64,000 bases of DNA from Sanyastnella coralliicola (GCF_030845195.1 NZ_CP132543.1:2559501-2623500), one strand, 5' to 3'; positions 9,341-21,448 are shown, counted from the stretch's first letter. Notes: generated from the sequence alone by a model not told the origin. Made by a program: numbers and translations.

Positions 9341-10690
9341 TTAATCAACATCCCACCATACCGGCTCCTGCATATTTGGAATCGGACTTGGGACATTCGG
9401 GTTCAACAATCGTTCATTCTGCGGGTAGATCAAACGCAATGGAATCTCACCACTCGGGTTCGACGCACTCACTCCATTCTCATTCGGATCAAGTTGCGGA
9501 TACCCCGTTCTGCGGTAATCAACCCACGGTTCAGTTTGCGTGAAGAGGGCAATGTACTTCTGCTCAATGAGTAACTCCAAATCACTTTCAAAGTCTCCGG
9601 AAAAGCTGAATTCATTGACAAATTCATCAATCTCTTCTTGCGTCAAGGTGCCGAAGGTGTTGTCTTCAACAGATGCTCTGATGGCGTCTTGCATACTCGC
9701 TAGCGCGGAACCGGATTGGTTGTCACGAAGCAAGCACTCTGCCTCAATGAACTTCTGTTCAATGTAAGATACGATCTTCACCGGCGAGTCTGGTGACGCC
9801 AAGGCCTCTCCCACTTTACTCTCACCTCCAGTAAATGGGATGATGTCAATGAAGAAATCGAAACGCGGGTCTTGAATACCCATGATTCCGATGAACTCAA
9901 TGTCGATCACCGCATTCGGTGTAATCTCATAGTACTGGAAGATTGGGTTCGCATCGACATCCGTTCCGAGGTAACCGTATTGAAGGTCTTCGAAACTAGA
10001 ATTGAAACCGTTTTGAGCTGCCAACAAAGCCTCATTCACCTTCGCTGGATCCACATTGCTTTGATGTAACAGATAGCGCGCTTTCAAAGCATATGCAGAT
10101 TGAATCCAACGCGAAAGATTCCCTTGGTACATGATATCATCATTCGCCGGAGAGAATACGCTTTCAGAAGCCTGCAAATCTTCAATGGCTTCATCCAGTA
10201 ATTGATCAATCTGTTCGTAGACGAACGCTTGTGAGTCATAGATTGGCTGGACGTTGTTCGCGTCAAGGGCTTCACTGAAAGGGGCATCTCCCCAAATATC
10301 AGTGACGACTCCAATGTTTGCGGCCATCAAGACCTTTCCAACACCGGCATAATGTGGTGCACTTTGTTCATTGGCCTTATCGATCATAATCCGAAGGTTG
10401 ATCATTGAGCCAGCGTAAAAGTCATCCCACAAATACCCAACGAAGAGCTCGTCTGGATTGTAATTCTCGGTATTGAGTTCCTGATTATTCACCCCTTCGA
10501 GGTGCTGAGAAAAGATGTTGGTATAGCGGAACGCTCTTCCTCCCAAAGCCTCAGCCAAGTTGAATTGTGCTGAGGGTAATAGTGTCTCCAACGGCACATC
10601 ATCAGGCACGTTAGGGTTCTCATTGATCTCCTCCAACTTACACGCTGAGAAGACCATCATCACTGTGAATAGGTAGATTAAATTCTTCAT
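9341..10690 (-). CDS. susD: SusD/RagB-family surface lipoprotein
   Basis: SusD-like proteins sit on the cell surface as a lid over the SusC channel and bind the nutrient polymer or oligomer. This protein has 449 residues, a lipoprotein signal with Cys17 (VFSACKLEEINENPN), and the helical repeats typical of the SusD-like_2 type (GVVTDIWGDAPFSEAL, YALKARYLL). It follows susC after five bases and precedes two S51 peptidases. This suggests that the pair imports peptide-like products of those enzymes rather than glycans, which is inference from context. An exact copy of the iterated motif at 9698-9710 encodes SALA. Confidence 0.92.
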   Translation of the reverse strand: MKNLIYLFTVMMVFSACKLEEINENPNVPDDVPLETLLPSAQFNLAEALGGRAFRYTNIFSQHLEGVNNQELNTENYNPDELFVGYLWDDFYAGSMINLRIMIDKANEQSAPHYAGVGKVLMAANIGVVTDIWGDAPFSEALDANNVQPIYDSQAFVYEQIDQLLDEAIEDLQASESVFSPANDDIMYQGNLSRWIQSAYALKARYLLHQSNVDPAKVNEALLAAQNGFNSSFEDLQYGYLGTDVDANPIFQYYEITPNAVIDIEFIGIMGIQDPRFDFFIDIIPFTGGESKVGEALASPDSPVKIVSYIEQKFIEAECLLRDNQSGSALASMQDAIRASVEDNTFGTLTQEEIDEFVNEFSFSGDFESDLELLIEQKYIALFTQTEPWVDYRRTGYPQLDPNENGVSASNPSGEIPLRLIYPQNERLLNPNVPSPIPNMQEPVWWDVD

Positions 10691-10695
10691 GGCTT

Positions 10696-13600
10696 TTAGA
10701 ATGTAAGTGAGAGTTGAACTCCGTAACTACGTGTGTTCGGTGAATTGAAATAATCACGACCGAAGCTGTTTGCCGCTCCAGAAAGCGATGTCTCTGGGTC
10801 GATACCACTGTAGTTCGTGATCAAGAATAAGTTTCGAGTGATAATGCCAACGGAAGCACCTTTGATCTTCAGTCGTTCACTCATCTCTTGAGGCATGGTC
10901 CAAGTGATTCCTAAGTCACGAAGACGAAGCCAGTTCACTTCTTCGATTCCTTCTTCACTTACTCCCACCAAACCGTAGCGGGTGTAGTAAGACTGATCAA
11001 GAGGAACAGCGATAGCATTCGCCTCTCCAGTATTCACATTCACACCTTCGATCACCACTTCCTCACCGCGATTCTCTGTGTCTATGTGGGTTCCGTGGAA
11101 ACGCATCACGTTGGCCGTTCCATTATACATATCGCCTCCTACGCGGATGTCGAAAAGGAAGCTGAGCGACCACTGTCGCCATCCCAATGTGTTTCTCCAA
11201 CCCGCTGTGAAGTCAGGGTTAGGATCTCCAATGATCTGGCGCTCACTGTCAACAATTGGGTATCCTTCATCATTGATCAAGACGTTGCCATTGGCATCCC
11301 TTGCCCAGGCTGTGCCCATGAGAACTCCATATGGTTGTCCTGAGACCACTGTAGACTGTGTACTCGCCAAACCAAAGCTCGGAAGCGGAAGCTCATCCAA
11401 TCCATCAATGATCGACACTACTTCATTTCGTAGTCTGTTGAAGTTAATGCTCGTTTGCCAATCCAACTGATTCGCTGTTTTCGCCTCAACTACCGATGCA
11501 TTTAATAGGAGTTCTAGACCTGTATTTCGAATAGGCCCTGTTCCGTTCAACACTGCCGTTGTGTAGCCTGAACTTGAAGGAATGAAGCTAATGATGATCG
11601 GATCAGTAGTCTCGCTTCGGTACCAAGTCACATCCAGTCCGAGACGATTCTCGTAGAAGCGAAGGTCTGTTCCAAACTCAATGGTTTCCGTTGTTTCCGG
11701 ACGTAAATCTGGGTTTCCGATAACACTGTTTGGTTCATAGGCCAAGTTTCCTTGTACGGGAGCAGCCGCTTCGAAGAAATTCGAGGTGAGGTAAGGACTT
11801 GGAGCCCCATTTCCAACACTCGCATAGCTTGCTCTGAGTTTTCCGTAGCTGAACGCTTTCGAATCAATATCAAAGGCATCCGTAAAGATGAACCCAAGGT
11901 TCACCGACGGATAGAAGAAACTGTTGTTGTCAGCTGGAAGATTGGAGAGCCAATCGTTCCGGCCGGTAAGGCCTAAGAAAAGGAAACCTTTGTAACCAAC
12001 ATTCGCGTCAACATAAGCACCCACTCCACGCTGACGACTCAAGAAATCATCGGCAATCACGTTAATGATATCGACGTTTGAGATGTCGTAGAAATCGGGA
12101 ATGATGAATCCAACTCCATCAAGCTCTACGTCTGTAGTCTCGTAGTTGAAGTAGTTATGTCCTGCAGTAGCCGAGAACTCCCAATCTTCCCCAAAGTACT
12201 TTGAGTACAGGATGAAAAAGTCATTATTCAAGTTCCGCTGCACGGTGGAAGCATTGTAGATACGTCCGCCTAGGTCACGGTACTCTGCCGAGCGCGCATC
12301 CCAATATGCTTTTACTCGTTGATCGTAGAAATCTGTACTGATACGATTGACAATGCTCAGGTTCTCTGTCAGTTCAAGACGAGATTCAAAGCTAGCGATG
12401 ACACGTTCAACATCTTCCCGGTTGGCGTTCTTGTTGACACTCCAATACGGATTGTCATAAACGCTATGGTAAGTGCGCTGGGTTCCATCTGGATTCGAAT
12501 AGGCCAAAGGCTCATCTACTGGGTCTTCAAAACCGTTTGTCATATCGAAATCGGCCGGGGCACGCATCAAACCAAGCATCACCCCACTGAGGTTTGAACC
12601 GCGTTGACCGCGATCAGAACCAGAACGGATGTAGTTGATATTGGTCTGGACGAATAGCTTTTCCTTCCAGTTCGTTTTACCTGTTAATCGCAGGTTCGTT
12701 CGTTCGTAGCGCGTATTCGGAATGATACCACGTTGCTGGCTATTTCCAATGGAAACAAGGAAGCTCGAGCGCTTATTTCCTCCTTCAAAACTGAGGTAGT
12801 TATTGGCTGTGATTCCTGTTTGGAAGAAGTTCGGTGCATGCTCGAAAGATTCACCCGAGATGGCTGGTCCCCATGAGAACCGAGTGCCTTCCACGAATTC
12901 ATCGAATTCCCCTTGTCCGAACGCCAATTGCGCTTCAGGCAGCTTATTCACCTGATCAAAGATCACCGTCGATTTGAAGTTAATCTTGGTCTCTTCTCCC
13001 CCACTTTTGGTGGTGATGATCACTGCTCCATTCCCGGCTCTCACCCCGTAAAGTGCCGATGCTGGTCCACCTTTCAACACGGTGATGCTCTCGATATCAT
13101 CTGGGTTAATATCAATCGCACGGTTTGATTGGTCAGTGAAGTTCGAACCGCGGTAGCTATCATCTACCGGAACGCCATCAATGACGTATAACGGTGCATT
13201 GCTACCTGAGATTGATTTGTTACCACGAATTCGCACTGTGGTGCTGGCACCTGGTGAACCTGAAGAAGAGGTGACGCTTACCCCGGCTACTTTCGAGTTG
13301 AGTGAGTTCATCACATTGATCTCGCCAGAGCGTTGAAGTTCTTCTTCTTTTACTTCGGTCACTGCATAACCGACTTTACGCTTGTCTTTTTTAATACCAA
13401 TCGCTGTCACCACTGCCTCTTCGAGGAGGAGTTGTTCAGGAGCCAAGGCCACGTTAATCGTGTTCGATTCCGCGATAGCGACTTCTTTAGAAGCATAACC
13501 AATGAACGAGAAGACGAGCTTACCGCTCTTAAACTGCTCATCGGTCACTTCGATTTGATAGCTTCCATCCAGGTCAGTGAAGGCACCTTTGTTTTCGCCT

Positions 13601-13743
13601 TTGATCACCACCGTTACTGCTAGTAGTCCTTCATCGGTCTCACTATCAGTCACTTTACCCGAAATGGTTTGTTGCGCTAACGCGGAATACGACCCGGCCA
13701 GCAACAACGCTCCCATAAGGAAGAAAGTATGTAAGGATTTCAT
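10696..13743 (-). CDS. susC: SusC/RagA-family TonB-dependent outer-membrane receptor
   Basis: A 1015-residue TonB-dependent channel. In order it has a signal peptide (ending SALAQQ), a carboxypeptidase-regulatory-like domain (about 25-105), a plug with the SusC signatures (KKDKRKVGYAVTEV, NAPLYVIDGVPVDD, IESITVLKGGPASALYG), and a long beta-barrel ending in aromatic Phe. Energised by TonB, it should import the ligand handed over by the following SusD. It heads an operon with two cyanophycinase-type peptidases. A short leader ORF and a hairpin precede it. Exact copies of the iterated motif lie at 13468-13480 (AIAE) and 13675-13687 (SALA at the signal cleavage site). Confidence 0.95.
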   Translation of the reverse strand: MKSLHTFFLMGALLLAGSYSALAQQTISGKVTDSETDEGLLAVTVVIKGENKGAFTDLDGSYQIEVTDEQFKSGKLVFSFIGYASKEVAIAESNTINVALAPEQLLLEEAVVTAIGIKKDKRKVGYAVTEVKEEELQRSGEINVMNSLNSKVAGVSVTSSSGSPGASTTVRIRGNKSISGSNAPLYVIDGVPVDDSYRGSNFTDQSNRAIDINPDDIESITVLKGGPASALYGVRAGNGAVIITTKSGGEETKINFKSTVIFDQVNKLPEAQLAFGQGEFDEFVEGTRFSWGPAISGESFEHAPNFFQTGITANNYLSFEGGNKRSSFLVSIGNSQQRGIIPNTRYERTNLRLTGKTNWKEKLFVQTNINYIRSGSDRGQRGSNLSGVMLGLMRAPADFDMTNGFEDPVDEPLAYSNPDGTQRTYHSVYDNPYWSVNKNANREDVERVIASFESRLELTENLSIVNRISTDFYDQRVKAYWDARSAEYRDLGGRIYNASTVQRNLNNDFFILYSKYFGEDWEFSATAGHNYFNYETTDVELDGVGFIIPDFYDISNVDIINVIADDFLSRQRGVGAYVDANVGYKGFLFLGLTGRNDWLSNLPADNNSFFYPSVNLGFIFTDAFDIDSKAFSYGKLRASYASVGNGAPSPYLTSNFFEAAAPVQGNLAYEPNSVIGNPDLRPETTETIEFGTDLRFYENRLGLDVTWYRSETTDPIIISFIPSSSGYTTAVLNGTGPIRNTGLELLLNASVVEAKTANQLDWQTSINFNRLRNEVVSIIDGLDELPLPSFGLASTQSTVVSGQPYGVLMGTAWARDANGNVLINDEGYPIVDSERQIIGDPNPDFTAGWRNTLGWRQWSLSFLFDIRVGGDMYNGTANVMRFHGTHIDTENRGEEVVIEGVNVNTGEANAIAVPLDQSYYTRYGLVGVSEEGIEEVNWLRLRDLGITWTMPQEMSERLKIKGASVGIITRNLFLITNYSGIDPETSLSGAANSFGRDYFNSPNTRSYGVQLSLTF

Positions 13744-13778
13744 TTGAAAAGGGATTTCTGAATCAATTCATTTCATTT

Positions 13779-13793
13779 CGCCTAGCGGCGGAA
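13779..13793 (-). repeat. 15-base hairpin form of the iterated motif
   Basis: The minus strand reads TTCCGCCGCTAGGCG. Stem CGCC/GGCG closes a four-base GCTA loop, one pair longer than the common 13-base form. It sits between the leader ORF and susC in the presumed 5' leader. Confidence 0.7.
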
Positions 13794-13805
13794 TCGAATT
13801 AGATC

Positions 13806-13874
13806 TCAGCAATCGAAGATCGGTTGGAGGCCGATCAGATGCGCAGGTTTACATGGAGTGATTGTCAACTGCAT
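13806..13874 (-). CDS. Leader ORF upstream of the susC operon (22 aa)
   Basis: A 22-codon frame with ATG at 13874 and stop TGA at 13806. The peptide begins MQLTITP and ends LQPIFDC. The stop overlaps the start of the sequence TGAGATCT. A second ORF at 40021-40092 ends in the same seven residues and the same TGAGATCT. The codons for the shared Leu, Gln, Phe, Asp and Cys and for the Pro of the upstream KP pair differ synonymously, which points to selection on the peptide. A TAATATTG -7 element lies exactly four bases before the ATG, so the mRNA should begin with this ORF. The likely role is a regulatory leader peptide for the operon 62 bases downstream; mechanism and signal are unknown. Confidence 0.65.
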   Translation of the reverse strand: MQLTITPCKPAHLIGLQPIFDC

Positions 13875-13878
13875 ACAT

Positions 13879-13909
13879 CAATATTACGAGTTCGAAGTTT
13901 AGCGCGCAA
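13879..13909 (-). promoter_or_regulatory. Promoter of the susC leader
   Basis: The minus strand has a TTG (-33 type) at 13907-13909, a 20-base spacer, and TAATATTG (-7, one mismatch to TAnnTTTG) at 13879-13886. The leader ATG follows after four bases. Confidence 0.5.
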
Positions 13910-14134
13910 GTGGTAACGCAAAATCGGTTTGTCCTTTTCAAACTGAACCCAAGAAATAAGAGGTATGTAGTCATCCATGGAAAATTGACCTACACACACA
14001 AAGTCAGTCCTTGATTTATTGCCTTTCAAAAAAATCCTTGAGAACTTGAGGCAGTTGTTGGTGCTCAGGTGGGGGTGGGCCCTGAGATTTTCACCTTCAA
14101 CGAAACTGATACGGTGATTCTATGTGTTAATCCC

Positions 14135-14142
14135 TAAGTTTG
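14135..14142 (+). promoter_or_regulatory. -7 element of the patatin gene
   Basis: TAAGTTTG matches TAnnTTTG. It overlaps a possible TTG start at 14140, which would therefore lie upstream of the transcript start; this supports the ATG at 14161. Confidence 0.55.
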
Positions 14143-14160
14143 AGCAGACATCAAACGGCT

Positions 14161-15105
14161 ATGAAACACCTAGGAATTTCAGGAGGAGGAACCAAGATCT
14201 CTGGCCTCTTCGGAGCAGCGGAATACGTCATGCGCGACCGCCAATATCAACCAGACATCATCTCTGGAATTTCTGCCGGTGCCATCCTTTCCCTTCCCAT
14301 GGCTTTGGGGAAGTACGATGAGATCAAACAGCTCGTGCTAAACCTCGAGTTTGACTCTTTCTTCAGTGAATCACCTGTTTCTAAAAATGGTAAAATCAGG
14401 CTCTGGAATGCCTTCAGTAAAATCTTAAACGGACGATACTACCTTGGTGTCCAAAAGAACCTAGAAAAGACCTTAAGTACAGTCATCACCTTTGAAGAAT
14501 TTGAAGCGTACAAGACGAACGATAAGCTCCCAATTTGCATCGTAGGAACGGTTGATTTCTACACTGGCAAACGATTCTACTTCAACCTCAAAGAGCTCAC
14601 CTATGATCAAATGCTGAAGATGGTGAATGCCTCTGCCAGCCTACCCATCTTTACTCCGGGTGTTTTACTCAAAGGACCAATCAAAGACTTTGAAGGAGAA
14701 GGAAGCAAGAACGACCAACTCTTACTCTTCGACGGAGGCGTTCGTGATCATAGTCCGAGTGCGAAGGTGTTGTCGAGTAATAAGTACGACATCAAAGAAT
14801 CAGCTACGATCTATAGTCGTCCGGATGATCCGCATGACTTTATCGACCACACTAGCTTCCAACCTTCGAACCTCTTAACCATTCTTGAACGCTATGTCGT
14901 TATCACCAATAATGAGATTTCTAAGAACGACGAGCTCATCGAGCAACAGGTGATGGAAAACAAGGGAATCAAAGATCACGGGACGGTCTTTTTGCCGAGA
15001 ATTACACAAGGAGTATACGATATCGATCAAGCCAGATTGAAGGCACTTTATCAAGGGGGGATCGCTGCTGCAGAGGCCGTTTGGTCGCGTGAATTGTTCG
15101 TTTAA
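14161..15105 (+). CDS. Patatin-like phospholipase
   Basis: A 314-residue patatin-fold lipid acyl hydrolase. It has the glycine-rich oxyanion loop (GISGGGTKISG, residues 4-14), the nucleophile elbow GISAG, and the second dyad residue in LLFDGGVRDHSP. Such enzymes release fatty acids from phospholipids. No signal peptide is seen, so it is probably cytoplasmic. An in-frame TTG at 14140 would add seven residues, but it lies within the promoter element, so the ATG is preferred. It is divergent from susC and appears to be a single gene. Confidence 0.9.
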   Translation: MKHLGISGGGTKISGLFGAAEYVMRDRQYQPDIISGISAGAILSLPMALGKYDEIKQLVLNLEFDSFFSESPVSKNGKIRLWNAFSKILNGRYYLGVQKNLEKTLSTVITFEEFEAYKTNDKLPICIVGTVDFYTGKRFYFNLKELTYDQMLKMVNASASLPIFTPGVLLKGPIKDFEGEGSKNDQLLLFDGGVRDHSPSAKVLSSNKYDIKESATIYSRPDDPHDFIDHTSFQPSNLLTILERYVVITNNEISKNDELIEQQVMENKGIKDHGTVFLPRITQGVYDIDQARLKALYQGGIAAAEAVWSRELFV

Positions 15106-15164
15106 CACTAAGCCAATTCAACGTAATCTCCTGGGAATCAATTGGCAAATTTTGCATCCAAAAG

Positions 15165-15197
15165 TTTGGTATGCATTCAGATTTTACCCTATGTTTG
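15165..15197 (+). promoter_or_regulatory. Promoter with -33 and -7 elements
   Basis: TTTG at 15165-15168, a 21-base spacer and TATGTTTG at 15190-15197. This is a full match to the Bacteroidota promoter pattern and is the best one in the window. It drives the following outer-membrane-type gene. Confidence 0.7.
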
Positions 15198-15258
15198 GTT
15201 CTAACATTAAATGACTGCCGCGTTTGCCTGTGGTAGTTCGAACATAAAACTACACGCG

Positions 15259-16158
15259 ATGAAAAAAGCAATTTTTCTATCCCTGCTTGGGTTATGCATG
15301 ATTCTATGCAACACCAAAATTCAAGCTCAAGAATCTCCTTCTGACTCTATTCCCATTATCGAAGTTCGAATGAACAACGGTGAAGTGTTTACAGGAAAAA
15401 AAGTCGAAGAGACAGATACCCAACTCATCATTCGCTCAGAGAACGGAGACCTCTATTTGGTGAAGAGTAACATCAAGAGTATTTCGCACTTGCCCATGGG
15501 TTTCAAGTATTCCTTCCGGACGCCCAATGCCACACGTTACTTCTTTTCTCCAAGTGCGCAAACGCTGCGTAAAGGTCAAGGCTACTATCAGAACATTATG
15601 GTTTCCGGGAACTTCGTCAATGTAGGTGTGACCGATCATTTATCTCTCGGAGGCGGGTTTGAATTTATATCTACTGTATTAGGAAACCCGATCCTTTTCT
15701 TCACACCGAAAATTGGAACCCAGGTAGCAAAAGACTTCCACGTAGCTGCCGGAGTCATGTTAATTCGAGTGCCAGAGAATTACTTTGTAGGCATCGGTTA
15801 TTCGAGCTTCACTTATGGAAACGACGAATCGAGTGTGACCCTCAGTGTCGGCATGCCGTTTACCCAAGACACCTTCGCTGACTACCCAGTCTTTGCGCTC
15901 TCAGGAATTCACAGAGTTTCCAATTCTATCTCCCTAGTCTCTGAAAACTATATGTTGACCATAAACAGCCGAGAACGTGTAATCAACGCAGATGGCACTG
16001 GCGACTGGGAAGATGTACCCGAACCTATCTATTTCGGTATTCAGGGGATACGAATCATGAGCAAAAGAAACTCTTTTGACATTGGAGCTATTGTCAGCAG
16101 CGAGTTTGATGGAGATCTTCCGGCATTGCCATTCATTGGTTATGCACGGCAATTCTAG
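15259..16158 (+). CDS. Exported protein, probable outer-membrane barrel, unknown
   Basis: A 299-residue protein with a clear signal peptide (MKKAIFLSLLGLCMILCN, cleavage near IQAQE). A short beta domain (about 30-80, MNNGEVFTGKKVEETDTQLI) resembles the SH3-like or LSm-like region seen before barrels in Bacteroidota. The remaining 210 residues show alternating hydrophobic strands (HLSLGGGFEF, FHVAAGVMLIRV, NYFVGIGYSSF), as in outer-membrane barrels. An in-frame ATG at 15211 would add 16 residues with no signal character, so 15259 is chosen. No specific function is recognised. Confidence 0.7.
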   Translation: MKKAIFLSLLGLCMILCNTKIQAQESPSDSIPIIEVRMNNGEVFTGKKVEETDTQLIIRSENGDLYLVKSNIKSISHLPMGFKYSFRTPNATRYFFSPSAQTLRKGQGYYQNIMVSGNFVNVGVTDHLSLGGGFEFISTVLGNPILFFTPKIGTQVAKDFHVAAGVMLIRVPENYFVGIGYSSFTYGNDESSVTLSVGMPFTQDTFADYPVFALSGIHRVSNSISLVSENYMLTINSRERVINADGTGDWEDVPEPIYFGIQGIRIMSKRNSFDIGAIVSSEFDGDLPALPFIGYARQF

Positions 16159-16172
16159 TACCCGTTTAAATG

Positions 16173-16200
16173 AAAAGGGACGCTTTACGGCGTCCCTTTT
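16173..16200. terminator. Bidirectional terminator between converging genes
   Basis: An 11-base perfect stem (16173-16183 with 16190-16200) and a 6-base loop, with A and T runs on the two flanks. It serves the plus-strand gene ending at 16158 and ligA, which ends at 16201 on the minus strand. Confidence 0.88.
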
Positions 16201-18886
<2,686 letters not shown>

Positions 18887-18890
18887 GGCG

Positions 18891-18898
18891 CGAAGATA
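18891..18898 (-). promoter_or_regulatory. -7 element upstream of the 18886 gene
   Basis: The minus strand reads TATCTTCG, a TAnnTTyG form, only four bases before the ATG at 18886 and ten before the ATG at 18880. Confidence 0.45.
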
Positions 18899-18938
18899 GT
18901 ACTTCGCATGCTACTGACACCCAAACACTTTGCCAGGT

Positions 18939-20555
18939 TTATTTTCCCTTGAGCAAATTGACCGTTACGGTGGCCAATTCATTATTCGGATACCTTGAGC
19001 TGAATTGAGGGTCAGCGTGCAAGCCACTTTCTTCGGCGATCTTCAAAAACACTTCTGGTTCTACGATGTATTGGTCAGAGAATGCGTGCGTTGCATCGTA
19101 TGCCGTTGCTGGCGTTCTTCCAATGTTTTTCGCTACCGTGGAAGGGTTCACTGTGTGAAGTTCAATGACGAGTAATCCGAAACGCTCTACGTAGGGCGCC
19201 CACTTTCCGAAGTGCTCATTCAAGTTGTCTTCCACCATGTTGTTCGGAATACGACGTCCGCGATGGGCGAAGGCACCTGTGGAAGCGCTCACGCGTTCCG
19301 CGCTAGCGACAGAAGGATCACTCCAAATTCGATTGTGATCAAGGAAGGTACGCACGTTCAACAATGAGCTGAGCTCGATACCGTAATTCTCTTTGAGGTC
19401 ATTGGCGAGCAAATCAGGTCGACCAATGTCTCCCCAAACCACTTTTGCCCAGATATCAGACTTGATCAAGTTGGCTCTAGTGATCTTCAAAGCAGCCTCA
19501 TTGTAGTCAGCGCCCACCAAGAAAAGCGGATGCTCGTCTAGCATTTTACCTCTGGCTGTTCGTTGCTCAATCACTTCGAACAAGTGCTGTATGAACGCTC
19601 CATTTCCACACCCCATATCGAGGATTCCCTTAGGCTGTTCATCGATCGGACGATCAAACAACTGGATGACTACCTCATCAATCTTCTTGAAATAAGTAGA
19701 GTGCGCACCACCGCTTCCCCAAACATTCATAGCACGGTCAACGTGTTGCTCTGCTTCTCCTTCAGCTACATTTCTCAATTTCGCCGGATCTCCGAAGATC
19801 ATCTCATCTACCTTTCGAAACATTGGAATGTATGATACAGTCACGCCATAGGCAGCAGCGCGTTGAGCAAAGAACAATCCCTTGTCAGTGAACTGGAAGG
19901 TCTCATTCTTTTCCGTGAACCAACCAAGGTGTCCGAAGAACGAAAGGAGCTTGTAAAAACTCTCTGGGTGTTCGTGGTATTCATCGGCACGGAATGACGC
20001 CTCCATGAAATACTTGTGGAACATCCCTCCCATCCCCATATGAACGATGGTTGGTCCAATCAAAGCTCCTTCAATATGCTTGAGCACTTGCTCTTGAATC
20101 GTTCGCTCTTCCGCGTTAGCGCTAAATTCAATACCATAATGATCGCGGTAACGATTGCAAATTCGCTCCATTACCGCAAATGCCTCAGGAGAGAATTTCC
20201 GATGGTGGTAATTCTCTGAAATCTTCATCAAATGCACCACATCTTCGTACAAATGAAAGTGTGCGAAAGCGACTTTCGAATGAGCGTTTACATGGTATTT
20301 GATTTGATCGCTGGCATTGTCAATCTCTTGTTCCATCCAGCCTTGCGAACACAAAATGCGCAAAGCGGCATTGATGTATCCCTCGTTGGCGTTGAATTCT
20401 TCAACCACCTCCGATAAAGAAACTGTGCCTCTTTGAAGAAGGTATTGATCAACTCCTTTTTGATGTAGCGCATAGGCTACTGGTGCCGTCGCGATGCCGT
20501 CGAGATGACGAAAAATCTCGCCACGATAAGTCGACTTCTGAGCTTTAGTTAGCAT
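18939..20555 (-). CDS. Large SAM-dependent methyltransferase
   Basis: A 538-residue class I methyltransferase. The N-terminal third resembles the winged-helix dimerisation domain of O- or C-methyltransferases (ATAPVAYALHQKG, GYINAALRILCSQGWM). The SAM-binding motif is GILDMGCGNGAFIQHLF. The overall plan recalls methyltransferases of polyketide or secondary metabolism, but no biosynthetic genes lie nearby, so the substrate is unknown. The frame extends to a TTG at 20591; the ATG at 20555 (MLTKAQKS) is preferred. Two exact copies of the iterated motif occur, at 19296-19308 (ASAE) and 20109-20121 (ANAE). Confidence 0.78.
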   Translation of the reverse strand: MLTKAQKSTYRGEIFRHLDGIATAPVAYALHQKGVDQYLLQRGTVSLSEVVEEFNANEGYINAALRILCSQGWMEQEIDNASDQIKYHVNAHSKVAFAHFHLYEDVVHLMKISENYHHRKFSPEAFAVMERICNRYRDHYGIEFSANAEERTIQEQVLKHIEGALIGPTIVHMGMGGMFHKYFMEASFRADEYHEHPESFYKLLSFFGHLGWFTEKNETFQFTDKGLFFAQRAAAYGVTVSYIPMFRKVDEMIFGDPAKLRNVAEGEAEQHVDRAMNVWGSGGAHSTYFKKIDEVVIQLFDRPIDEQPKGILDMGCGNGAFIQHLFEVIEQRTARGKMLDEHPLFLVGADYNEAALKITRANLIKSDIWAKVVWGDIGRPDLLANDLKENYGIELSSLLNVRTFLDHNRIWSDPSVASAERVSASTGAFAHRGRRIPNNMVEDNLNEHFGKWAPYVERFGLLVIELHTVNPSTVAKNIGRTPATAYDATHAFSDQYIVEPEVFLKIAEESGLHADPQFSSRYPNNELATVTVNLLKGK

Positions 20556-20641
20556 AGGGTGTTTGTTCAGTCTCTGGAAAAATACGTACAATTTTGATGG
20601 AAGGTTCCGCGAAGACCAATCGAATAACGATCTTCGAATCG

Positions 20642-21448
20642 ATGGACATTCTTACCCATACCATTAGTGGAACAGCTGCAGGAGTTGTGGTGGCTTCTTT
20701 TTCGAAAGGGAGCCTTGCTCAACGTGCCGGGATTATCTTGGTTGGAACCATCGCAGGAGCTATTCCTGACCTTGATGTGATCTCGAAATGGTCTGGTTTT
20801 GACGGCACTTTTGGAAAATGGTTCGGCCTAACTCAAGCCGGGAATGACATTTATTTCGATAAACATTGGTACTCACATCATGGCGCCCTGCATTCATTTA
20901 CGTGGGCTCTCTTGATTCCTTTTTTCTTTCTATCCCTGCGCTTCGCTTGGAAACGAGGGGTGCGTAAAAAGCAAGTAAGCTACCTCGAATGGATGAAGAA
21001 GAACACCATCTTCTTTGTAGCCTTTACCTTGGGAATGACCTTCCATTGCATCGAAGACATGATCACCCCTCCACTCACCTGGGGTGGCGTCGCCTTCTTC
21101 TGGCCGCATCCTGAATACATCGGTGGTTGGGGAAAAATCTGGTGGTGGAATAACTACGATCTTTTCTTAATTGTACTAGCTTCCATTGGTCTCAACGGTA
21201 TCATTTTAATTGCAGCAAAGTGGTTCGGACTGAAAGCGCGTAAGTTGACACCATTCGTTCTACTCGCAGCGATTATCCTCTTCACCTATCAAATAAATGA
21301 CCGTCCGATCAGCTTCGGAAACGACGGCGAATTACGCGGGTATGATAGCTACAACGATGCCTCGAAATCTTACCAAAAAGAGCTACTCCATCCAACGGTT
21401 TATCGATGGATGGAAGGGGTGGATGAGGCGATGCCGGTACCTTTTTGA
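20642..21448 (+). CDS. Membrane-bound metal-dependent hydrolase, YdjM/DUF457 type
   Basis: A 268-residue integral membrane protein starting MDILTHTISGTAAG, the usual opening of the YdjM/YbcI (DUF457) family. The conserved acidic and histidine residues are present: IPDLD near 40, HHGALHSFTWA near 82-92 and FHCIEDMITP near 145. About four to five helices are visible. Family members are annotated as inner-membrane metal-dependent hydrolases; the true reaction is unknown. Upstream in-frame TTG/ATG codons at 20594/20597 are rejected because homologues begin at MD-LTH. The stop codon is followed directly by a large repeat region. Confidence 0.85.
   Translation: MDILTHTISGTAAGVVVASFSKGSLAQRAGIILVGTIAGAIPDLDVISKWSGFDGTFGKWFGLTQAGNDIYFDKHWYSHHGALHSFTWALLIPFFFLSLRFAWKRGVRKKQVSYLEWMKKNTIFFVAFTLGMTFHCIEDMITPPLTWGGVAFFWPHPEYIGGWGKIWWWNNYDLFLIVLASIGLNGIILIAAKWFGLKARKLTPFVLLAAIILFTYQINDRPISFGNDGELRGYDSYNDASKSYQKELLHPTVYRWMEGVDEAMPVPF

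Larger units (their letters stand above)
13744..14160. other. Divergent control region between susC and the patatin gene
   Basis: These 417 bases hold, from left to right, a 15-base hairpin form of the iterated motif (13779-13793), a 22-codon leader ORF on the minus strand (13806-13874), its promoter (-7 at 13879-13886, -33 near 13907), about 240 bases with no feature I can name, and the patatin promoter (14135-14142). Confidence 0.6.
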
